NCBI GenBank assembly: GCA_014825775.1
Contig: MVAQ01000305.1
Span: forward strand, 1-21,768
DNA: 21,768 bases
From: Krasilnikovozyma curviuscula
Lineage: Eukaryota > Basidiomycota > Tremellomycetes > Cystofilobasidiales > Mrakiaceae
Reading direction: 5' to 3'
Below, piece by piece: positions 1-8,493 of the stretch. The notes under the pieces are model-generated. The model was given only the letters and a program-made list of their open reading frames with translations, searched no databases and was not told the origin of the DNA. Positions within the stretch are counted from its first letter, which is position 1; each line of letters begins with the position of its first letter. Position numbers and translations under genes: made by a program.

Positions 1-45
1 GGGAATGGGCTGGGCTCTGTGGTTCACAGCTTTGATGACTTCTAG
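1..45 (+). CDS. Possible C-terminal end of a gene entering from the left
   Basis: Frame +1 is open from the first base and would encode 14 residues ending HSFDDF before a TAG at 43-45. If real, this is the last exon fragment of a rightward gene convergent with the minus-strand gene ending at 228. The opposite strand is also open here, and the stretch is too short to judge. Nothing about function can be said. Confidence 0.22.
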   Translation, partial: GNGLGSVVHSFDDF

Positions 46-227
46 CTAGAGCGTTCCTCTTCGCGAATTCCTTAAGAGGAGACCGCCGTGAGGTGGGGAA
101 GATGGTGGTGCTGCACAGAGACAGAGTATGTCGAGGAGAGAGCGAGAGAGAGACTTGTATCAGTGTTGCTTGCCAAATACAGTCGTTCAAATTCTGTAGC
201 ACATTTCTCTCAATACCCATGCAATCA
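46..227. other. Non-coding gap, 3' flank of the minus-strand gene
   Basis: This stretch lies just beyond the stop of the minus-strand gene and probably holds its 3' UTR. It contains a purine-rich GAGAGAGCGAGAGAGAGA run near 139-156. No start codon with coding-like downstream sequence is seen on either strand, and no canonical AATAAA is visible. It may also hold the 3' UTR of a convergent gene from the left. Confidence 0.5.
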
Positions 228-1957
228 TTACTTTTTAAACCATTGACTGAACCCTCCAAGCAAGCCAGCGCTTTCCTGTTTTTCTTTCGCCTCCTTCTCC
301 TCCTTCTTTACCTCAACCTCGACCCCTCTCTCCTCTTTGGCCGCAAAGAGAGCCTCCTTCACATCCCCAACTAGGTCGCTGCCCAGTTCATCTACCCTCT
401 CTGCCTTCTTCTCACCCATCACCTCACCGACGGAAGCTCCGACAGCATCATGTGCGTCGCTGACGCTCTGGTGAGGGTGCTCCATCTCATCTCTATCGAA
501 TAAACTAGGGTTCAGCGCCGCTCGTTGCAAATCATGACCTTCCAGCCTCCTCAGCGGATCCTCCATCATCTCCACTTCTGCTTTCGGCAGCGGTGGGAGG
601 TGGGACGGGAGGTGTTCAGATTCCTCAACAGCTTTGCGGATATCCTCGATCGCATCGTGGCTCGTTGTTTTGTTCATCATCGCTGCTGTCAAATGTTCTT
701 CTACTCGTCGTTCGGCGGCTTCTGCTTCTTCACGGGCGAGCGCGGCGGCCGCCTCGGCACTGAGAGAGCCTGACTTCGAGGACGGCGGATGTGTGAGTCG
801 AGAGTTCTTCGTCAGGGAAGTCCTCTTCTTTTTGAGTTTAATTTGAGGAGGTGACGGCGTTGAAGGTGCTAAAGTTGAGGAGTTGGATTGAGATTTGCCT
901 GTCGATGAGACCAGTGTGGTGGGTGTAGCTTTGTCTCTCGTTGATGAGGGTAAGGGTGGGACAACATTCTTGACTTCTTCAACTAAGGATGCAGGTGCTT
1001 TTGGTTTTTTGGTGACTGCATGTACTGGCTTCTGCAGAATCGGAAGCTGGTATCCTGGCCTGACTCTTTTACCGATCGCGTTCCTCAACGGATACAGACC
1101 GGATGAGTAACCGGTAAATTGTTCCAGTCCATTCAACCATAAGCTCTCTTCGTAAGATCGCAGCTCTTCTCGACTTTTATCTGCATTTAGTTCGATTGGA
1201 ACGAAGTCTGGACGTTGAAGGGAGTGCGGGTATATGAACTCGTGGGGTCGTTTGAATGCGGTGGAGAGGTTGTTCGCGAGTGGTTTTAGAGAAACTTTGA
1301 CCGAGTATGACACTTTGTGATGGTTGACCTCCGAAGAAGTTGATGATTTTGGGGTCGATGGTGCGCTAAGGGATAGTTTGGGTGTCGCGCGAGCTGGGTT
1401 AATGCTCGGTGTCTTTGAGGAAGGTGAGAACCCGTCAGAGATGATTTGAGATATATCGCTCAGTTGGGGTTGTAGGGAAGCGAGAGAGGATCCGCCTTTG
1501 TCGTCTGGGTGGGGAAGTGGTGGAATCTGGATCGTTCCCTTCCAAGGCCAGCTGATTTCACTGCTTGGTGGTTCCATCAGGGTAATATAGAAGCGGTCTT
1601 TGACGTGTAGAGGCGTTTTAGGGTTCTGAAGAGATGCCAAGGGGACAGACTCCAGTCAGCGAGCAGAAGAGAAAAAAAAGCTACTTGGAAGAAGGAAGAA
1701 GGAACACTCACTCTGTGAACGTTGACTTCTTTCACAGCACCAAACTGTTTCGAGATAGCAAGGAGTGCACTTGATGTCTGTTCCATTCCTCTGAGCCCTC
1801 CCTCGACGTAGACTTCGAACATAGGATCGCCTGGCATTTGAGAACGAGGAAGAGGTGCTGCTGCTGGTTTGGCTGGAGCAGCAGCGGGGGTAGCATGGTT
1901 TGAACTAGAGATAGATATCAGTCTCCTGCTGATAGCAGCAGACCTGAGATGCGACAT
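228..1957 (-). CDS. Unrecognised protein with a probable mitochondrial presequence and an RRM-like N-terminal segment
   Basis: Two exons on the minus strand: 1957-1712 and 1625-228. They flank an 86-base intron (donor GTGAGT, acceptor CTTCAG) and give 547 residues. Seen: the N-terminus (MSHLRSAAISRRLISISSS) is rich in Arg and Ser and free of acidic residues, followed by an Ala/Pro stretch, as in a mitochondrial targeting peptide. Residues about 46-100 start with FEVYVEGGL, then a helix-like segment and KEVNVHR, and end with RFYITLMEP. This order suggests a beta-alpha-beta fold such as an RRM, but I cannot confirm the RNP motifs. The middle is Ser/Thr/Pro-rich. A charged Ala/Glu coiled-coil segment lies about two-thirds along, and the protein ends in Lys/Glu-rich sequence and FSQWFKK. 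The start is the first in-frame ATG. I do not recognise the family. Mitochondrial location is inferred. Confidence 0.82.
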
Positions 1958-2101
1958 TGGTGGAGTTGGCACGAATGTCGGTCGGGTAGAACTATTGAAG
2001 AAGAGCGGCGACTTGGATTTATCTGTCGCTCGCCAACATCCATCTTCTCTTTTCACTCTGAAATCAGTCGCACTTCAAGGAAATCTGAATCTGAAGTATC
2101 A
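1958..2101. promoter_or_regulatory. Short divergent intergenic region, likely shared promoter
   Basis: Only 144 bases separate the start codons of the minus-strand mitochondrial-type gene and the plus-strand LIM gene. Both 5' UTRs and both core promoters must fit here, so a bidirectional promoter is likely. No clear TATA box is seen. Confidence 0.6.
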
Positions 2102-3153
2102 ATGGGCGCATGTGCTAGGTGAGACAGAATTCCCATCTGGATTCTCTCAGAGACGAGTCAGCAACCCACAAAAACAGCAGCTGTGGCTTACCTACTTCAC
2201 CCCTTTTTCTCTCCTTTAACCTTCCAACCTTCTCCAGATGCAATCTACCAGTGTATTTTGCTGAACAGGCTATAGGGCCAGCTGGGAAGGTATGTTACCA
2301 GGTTTCTAGGTTTCTCGGAGAAATGGCATTGTAACCAGGTGCTTGTGCTGATCGACGTCAACACTTCTATCATTTTGCTCTTCAGCAATACCACAAGGTT
2401 TGCTTGAAGTGTACTCACTGCTCCAAGAGACTGGATAGTAATTTGGTTGAACATGACTCCATGGTACGTCGCTGATGTTGTGGTGGATGACCTCCTTTCG
2501 GCACGCTCACGTCCTTCGAAACAACAGCCATACTGCAAGAATTGTCACCTAAAGCTGTTTGGGACCCGAGGTGAGGATCAATCCTACCTCGTGGGATAAT
2601 GAGTACCCTTTTTGACTGTTCTCCTTGCAGACCTACGACATGCCAACTTGCCTCAATCACAGCCTCAGTCGCCCTCAACCGCTGCAGCAACAAAACCACC
2701 ACTGCCGCCAGCAGCCTCACAACGACCCACGATCCCACCGAAACCCATTTTCTTACCCACATCCCAGTCATCCAGCTCCATGACAGCTTCTGCACCCAGG
2801 TATGGTGCAGGTTCGAGTAGTGGTAACTTGTCGACCGGAGGAAAAGTATTCTCCGTCGATACGCCGTTTTGTCCTGCTTGTGGACAAAGAGTGTATCATG
2901 CTGAACAGGTGTGTTTATCTTTTGACACTCTGTGTTGGGGGCGCCATTATCGTCTTAGCTCATGTTTCGCCGTTGTCTCATCCTTCAGGTCATTGCGCTT
3001 TCTCAGAAGTGGCACAGAGCTTGTTTACGATGCTCCTCATGCTCGACAACACTTCACCCCTCGAAGGCATTGGATAACAGTGGAAAGCCGTACTGCTCGA
3101 ATTGCTACTCCTCGACCTTCGGTCCTTCGGGCCAGGGGTATGCTTTGCGTTGA
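2102..3153 (+). CDS. Two-LIM-domain protein of the CRP/CRIP type
   Basis: Six exons: 2102-2118, 2238-2289, 2386-2463, 2528-2570, 2631-2908 and 2989-3153, giving 210 residues. LIM1 spans residues 4-55 with all eight zinc ligands: C4, C7, H26, C29, C32, C35, C52, C55. LIM2 spans 144-195 with C144, C147, H165, C168, C171, C174, C192, C195. A Ser/Pro-rich linker (about 70-140) joins them. The tail FGPSGQGYALR resembles the glycine-containing segment that follows LIM domains in cysteine- and glycine-rich proteins. LIM domains bind proteins, and CRP-type members commonly link to actin or act as nuclear adaptors; which applies here is unknown. The start was chosen because the 17-base first exon supplies MGACAR, whose Cys completes the first CxxC of LIM1. 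No signal peptide or transmembrane segment is seen. Confidence 0.88.
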
Positions 3154-3342
3154 TAGATGACAGCGGGACATTCTAATATGATAGAGCTTATGGCAATGGT
3201 GTTGTATGGCTTGCATCCGTATCTGTTTATGCTACCGATTGTGTTGTCAGTTGACGGCCGCCACGTCGAGCTTGTCGGCGAGTTTCATGTCGATTATAGC
3301 AAGGTCTTTACTGATCACAACTCTCGTCAACTTCTACAAAAA
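3154..3342. other. Gap between LIM gene and otubain gene
   Basis: 189 bases hold the 3' UTR of the LIM gene and the promoter and leader of the otubain gene. The bases before the otubain start are A-rich (CAAAAAATGG), a good fungal initiation context. No other feature is seen. Confidence 0.5.
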
Positions 3343-4755
3343 ATGGCTACCCAACATGAAAATACGGAAAGAGGAGAGGATTCTGCTCCAAGAGTGATAG
3401 ATGAGAATACAAGTAAGTCGAAGGAGAGTCGTGACATGTTCAGTCCCGGTTGCTTATTCGTGCTCACCGAGACTCCTACCTACCATAGGTATGCTTGACC
3501 TAACAGACCAAGAGATTGTCCGTTCTGCTTCTGTCCTCTCTATCTTGATGGCATTGAATTGATACTATTGCCATCTTACCTTTCATGACGCCAGATACAA
3601 CTTTCTCAATCCATCCAAGCCCAACCACCAACCGAGGACCGACCACTTGTTTCACCCCCTCTACCATTGACAGAACTAAGAGCGGAATACGCCAATGGAT
3701 CGCAGTTGTTTCTCAAAAAGATTGATTGGCTCGATAGAGAGGGCTGGAAGGGGTTCTGGAGAGCGAGAGGGGACGGTGATTGCTTCTACAGAGCGTTCGG
3801 ATTGGGTGAGTACTAGTTCTATCAGACATTTCGAGTTCATTTTGTTGTCTAAATAAGGGCCATGCGTCGGCCTTTCAGCCTTTTTATTGCGAATCTTAAA
3901 CGCAGGTGTAGAGCGTGAAGTCTCTGCGAACATTGTTTACTCTCAGCTGGATTCTCTCGCTCAGCTGATGGAAAGTGTAGGTTTCCAAGACATGGTTGTG
4001 AGTTGACGTTCGTTACTTTCGTCCAACCTTATCAAAGAATGACTGGTGATGCGCCGACATTAGTACGAGGATTTTTTGGATACATTCAAAGAAGTTCTAA
4101 AATCTCTTGGAAATCCTGAAATACCTCCTGCCGTCGATGAACTGCTAAAGACGATGCAGGATCCAGAAACCTCTAACTCGATCGTAAGTAGCTCTGGAGA
4201 CACCTTGCGCCCGTCCAAACTGATACCCAAACTGATCTTTTCTCTGTTGCTTCACAGGTTGTCCTTCTTCGACTGATCACTTCAGCTTACATTCGAAGTC
4301 ATCCAGACGAGTAAGTCTTCCCTCAAACCACTTAGTTTGGTGAGCTCAGATGATCAGGAAACTGAAAGCTTCTTCCACCTCCGTCAGTTTCGAACCTTAT
4401 TGCATGCACCCGGAGACATTTCAGCAACTATCCATCCAACAATTCTGTGAGGGCCAAGTTGAGTCTTGCGGGAGAGAAGCTGATCACATTCAAGTGATGG
4501 CACTGTCGCGATGTTTACAAGCGCCCGTTCAAGTCGCTTATCTGGACGGAAGTGGGAGTGGAGACAGCGTAGAGTTCCATGAGTTTAGGGAAGAGGGAGT
4601 GGAGGGTGAGTGGCTCACACTACTCTATCGACCTGGGTGAGTTTGCGCAATTGATCTGTGTAGTGACAGGGATGCTGATGAGCACTCGTCTTGTTCTATT
4701 TGCTATTATCAGACACTACGATATTCTTGAGAAGAACTTGATGAAGGTAGCGTGA
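3343..4755 (+). CDS. OTUB1: Otubain-type ubiquitin thioesterase (OTU-family deubiquitinase)
   Basis: Eight exons: 3343-3412, 3489-3517, 3595-3805, 3906-3997, 4064-4183, 4258-4310, 4388-4636 and 4713-4755, giving 288 residues, close to human OTUB1. Family role: a cysteine protease that hydrolyses isopeptide bonds in ubiquitin chains in cytosol and nucleus. Seen: TDQEI near residue 29, then RGDGDCFYRAFG with the catalytic Asp93 and Cys96, and RPGHYDIL near the C-terminus with the catalytic His276. The whole length follows otubain: PLVS, ELRAEYANG, the helical SAYIRSH segment, FC..QVE..GREADHI and VQVAYLDG. One junction is uncertain. The donor after TDQEI could be GTCCGT at 3518 (chosen, because it fits GTNNGT and keeps family spacing) or GTCCTC at 3533, which adds five residues. 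Both keep frame. Confidence 0.92.
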
Positions 4756-5129
4756 AGGATCTTATGAGTAAACAACGATGCAATGAAACATTTACAGAGC
4801 AACTTTCTTCGTCTAAGTCGCTCAAGTTGCGCCACAAACTGTTCTCATTGACCTGGGTCACTTCGCCGAAATCTAAGGTCTAACGTGGAAATCTCTACTG
4901 TTATATCTACGCACCTTGGTGTACTATTAGCGAGAGCTTTGATCGAGCCTCAGAAACCGCCTGAGTGTTCGGCTGTTCGCCTACGTGCACTAGGCAAGCA
5001 AGCAGCCGCGCTTCAGTCGCCCAAAACCAAATGATCCGTCCATCTCACCTGGTTCCTGCATTTGCCTTCAACCAACCATCACCATCTCTGCTTCTGTTCT
5101 GCATCTAACTCAATACAATATACCCAGCA
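4756..5129. promoter_or_regulatory. Intergenic region, otubain 3' UTR and amine oxidase promoter
   Basis: 374 bases without a coding exon. The last part, about 5041-5129, is C/T-rich with CAACCAACCATCACCATC repeats and ends ACCCAGCAATG, as in many fungal promoter and leader regions. I looked for HGATAR nitrogen-control sites, because fungal amine oxidases are often under GATA-factor control, and found none in this gap. No TATA consensus is convincing. Confidence 0.5.
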
Positions 5130-8064
5130 ATGACGTTCCATCCACTGGATCCTTTGGACGAAGCTGAGGTGAGTTACCCGTATTTCTGGATTTCCCTACG
5201 TTTCCCTCTTATCCGTGGCCTGTCAAGGTCTGACATACCATTTGCATCGCCAGATCACCATCTTGGCCAAAGCTGCAACTGTTTATGCTACAGAAAAGCT
5301 CTCAATCAAAGCTCTGAAGCACATCAGCATCACCCCAATTGAGCCACCAAAGCTTGCCGTGCTCAACTACCTTCAAATCCCACTCTCCTCTGACCCTAAC
5401 TACGTTCCTCCAGCCACTGACAACGACAAGATTGACAGAAAAGCTCAGAGCATTATCGTCAACTGCTTGACTGGTGATACCTTCGACCTGACCTTGATTA
5501 TCGACGGGGCCAAGGCGAAGGTCCTGCATGTTGTTCAGTTGCCGGACAACCATCACGCCTGCATCACACCAGACGAGCTCGATCTTGGTGAGTGATATCT
5601 CCATTATTACTGTTGACTTTTGAAGCGCTCCTCCCAAAGTTGCCACTCAGCTACTGGCTTGAATCGCTGATACCTGTCTGTCCGTGTCTCTTGCAGCTGA
5701 CCAGATTGTTCGAAGAGATCCGGGCGTTATTGCTGCAGCTGCTGCTGTGGGTGTTGCTCCTGAGCACATCGCAGCGGATGGCTGGGCCATTGGGTATGAC
5801 CCTCGATTTCCAGAGAAAGTCAGGTACGTCGCGCCATGATAAATTGAATCAGGCTTGACAATTCCACTAACTTGATTTCGTGCTTTCAAAACAGGCTTCA
5901 ACAATGTCTGCTTTATGCTAGGTATTCTGAAGACTCCAACCTTTACTCGCACCCACTCGACTTCTTCCCTGTGATTGATGCCAATTTGGACAAAGTCATC
6001 CACATCGACTACGCTCCTCACCGTATCGGTAACAATGCGAAGTCCGTTAGCACCATCCCACCAGCACTGGAAGACGACCACTTGATTGGTCGTGAGAGAA
6101 TAAAGCCTCCTCAAGAGCGATTTGAGTATCTACCTGAACTCATGCCGAAAGAATTCAAATATAGAGAAGTCAAGCCGCTCCACATCACCCAGCCTGAGGG
6201 TGTTAACTTCAAAATTACTGGAAAGGGCAACATTGAGTGGCAGAAGTGGAATTTCCACATTGGTAGGCCTCCGTAGATCAATCAGATGTTTCGCGCTGTT
6301 ACTGATCGACCTTATTTCGTTGCTATCGGTTCAGGTTTCCATCCAAGAGAAGGACCAGTCTTCTCTACCGTTACCTACAATGACGATGGTGTCAAGAGAC
6401 CTCTGTTCTACCGGTGAGTTGTGCGCTTGATTGCTCTCTACGGTTAAGCTGATTTCTACTTTTGCTTTAAGAATGTCACTCGCCGAGATGGTTGTGCCCT
6501 ATGCAGATCCACAGCATCCACATCCAAGAAAGCATGCTTTCGATGTGTGAGTGTTTTGGTATTCATTATCACCCTGTGTCGCTTCGTTGTTGACGTCGAT
6601 TTTCGTCGTTCAAAAAGTGGTGAATACTTCATCGGAACTCTCGCCAACGACCTAACTTTGGGCTGTGATTGTCTTGGATCTATCGCATATCTTTCTGGTG
6701 CCTTCGTTGGCAATGACGGAAAGCCAAAGGTCATCAAGAACGCAATCTGTATTCACGAAGAGGACGCTGGTATACTATGGAAGCACACTGACTATCGTCC
6801 AAATGGTCGATCTCATGCTGTCAGGAGTAGGAAGTTGGTTGTTCAAATGGTTTGCACAGTTGCCAATTGTAAGTTAAATGATTTTGTATCCCTTCGGGTC
6901 TGACTTGGTGCTAATGGTTTTGTGATTTTGCCCAGATGAGTATTTGTTCGCAATGTCTTTCTTCCAAGATGGAACGATTGAACTTGAGACTCGTCTCACT
7001 GGCATTTTGAACATCTACGTTCTCGGTGAGGGCGAAACTGATAACCCTTACGGAACTGAGGTTGCACCTAGAGTTAACGCTCACTACCATCAACACAGTA
7101 AGCTGAATTTCTCGGTTGGTTCCTTCCCTTGACAGCGCTCGGCCTAACAATTTTCTTCTCCCTACAGTATTTTCTCTCAGGATCGATCCAATGATCGACG
7201 GCATTGCCAATTCAGTTGTCGAGACTGACATCGAAACTTCAACGTTCCCCACTGGATCTCACGAAAACTGGGCCGGTAATGCATTCGGCATCAAGCAGAC
7301 CGTTTTGGAAACAACAGATGACGGCAGACGTGACTTTGACGCGACAAAAAGCCGCACATGGACCATTATTGGTGGGAAGACACATTACGCGTGAGTCGAA
7401 GAATTCCTATCTATATCTGAGAATTACCTCCAGGACCTCATCAGCTGAATCCGGCACTTGTGTTTACGTCATAGCTCTGGTAAACAAGGCGGTTACAAGA
7501 TTCACTCACCGCCCACCGTTCCTCTCCTCGCTCAACCGGATTCTGCGGTTGCGAAGCGTGCACCATGGGCGAACTCAACTCTCTGGGTGAGGAATTTTCA
7601 TATTGAATCTGGCACATCATCGTCTGACATGGCTTGTCTTCCAATCCAGGTAACCCCGCATGATCCTGAACAATTTTACCCATCTGGACTCTATGTTCCA
7701 CAGACAAGAGAAGTTCCAGATGATTCTATTTTGAGCTGGATGAAGGGCAAAAAGAGCATCAAAGAAACAGACGTCGTTCTGTATTTGACCTGTATGTATA
7801 TTGGCGTGCAGAGCTACATTCTTGGTTACTTTGTGCCAACCTAATATCCTTTTCCTTATCACAGTCGGTACCACCCATATCCCCAGACCGGAAGATTTCC
7901 CTGTCATGCCCGCTGAACACTTGAGGGTCACTCTGAAGCCATCGTCGTTCTTCAAGATGAATCCAGCCTTGGATGTTCCAGCGACCAAAGACGCGAGGTC
8001 TGTCAATGCACTTGGTACAGGAGCTTCCACCAACGGTACTGGATCTAGTTGTTGCGCTGCTTAG
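5130..8064 (+). CDS. Copper amine oxidase (primary-amine oxidase, topaquinone type)
   Basis: Twelve exons: 5130-5168, 5254-5587, 5697-5823, 5895-6262, 6335-6413, 6472-6546, 6618-6868, 6936-7097, 7168-7390, 7475-7586, 7650-7791 and 7865-8064, giving 703 residues. Reaction: a primary amine plus O2 and water gives aldehyde, ammonium and hydrogen peroxide. Seen: the cofactor motif NYEY with Tyr425 as topaquinone precursor, the catalytic-base motif KHAFDVGEY (Asp340), copper ligands in HYHQH (His476 and His478) and in GTTHIPRPED (His642), plus LGCDCLG and ICIHEEDAGILWKH. The sequence resembles the Arthrobacter-type enzyme and fungal intracellular amine oxidases. There is no signal peptide, so it should be intracellular. 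The C-terminus is a low-complexity Gly/Thr/Ser/Asn tail ending SSCCAA. It is not a peroxisomal SKL-type signal, but it matches the CaaX pattern. Substrate preference (methylamine, phenethylamine and so on) cannot be read from sequence. Confidence 0.95.
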
Positions 8065-8493
8065 AGGCGCTAGACTTAAGAATTGGGTTAACAAAGTTGT
8101 ATTTTGGGTTAACTTGCTTCTTGCGGTACTGAACGCCACCGCAAGCTCACAATGATCAATAGAACTATTCTCGCTGCTGTTGTTTATATTGAATGCGAAT
8201 ATTGCTCGCTTGTTGGAGCCCCAACGGCCTCGTTATAAGGATGAAAATTGGGCACAAATTGAAACCGTGCGAGCGCGTGCGGTTTCAGGAAAAACAAGCA
8301 GCGCTCAAGGCAGTCATACGTCCATTCACCCGTCAAGCATCCTCAAGAAATCTATCAGATTCAACGTTCAGTCCCTGCTGGACTGCCAAATCCACGTATA
8401 CCCATCGAGTCTCATTCATTCCTATTAAAGCTTGAAGTTGAATTTCCAGTGTACCTGCTACGTGAGAGGTGCAGCAGGTGATTACACTTTACA
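8065..8493. promoter_or_regulatory. Intergenic region, amine oxidase 3' UTR and TOG-protein promoter
   Basis: 429 bases with no coding exon. It contains a GC-rich inverted repeat at 8261-8286 (listed separately) and, further on, an unremarkable AT-mixed leader that ends ACAATGG at the start codon of the next gene. No TATA consensus is clear. Confidence 0.5.
8261..8286. repeat. GC-rich imperfect inverted repeat upstream of the TOG gene
   Basis: The arms GAAACCG and CGGTTTC are exact reverse complements, separated by 12 bases (TGCGAGCGCGTG) that carry CGCGT, the reverse of the ACGCG core of MluI cell-cycle boxes. It lies about 210 bases before the start codon of the microtubule gene. It could be a dimeric factor site or a hairpin. 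Chance is also possible. Confidence 0.4.

Noticed and set aside
93..374. Plus-strand 93-codon frame with a hydrophobic Leu/Phe stretch
   Set aside because: It is antisense to the Lys/Glu-rich C-terminus of the minus-strand gene. The Leu/Phe run is the complement of Lys and Glu codons.
4747..4851. Extra last exon of the otubain gene (intron 4747-4797, then 17 codons)
   Set aside because: The frame works, but the donor GTAGCG is poor, and otubains normally end just after the HYDIL motif, which the stop at 4753-4755 respects.
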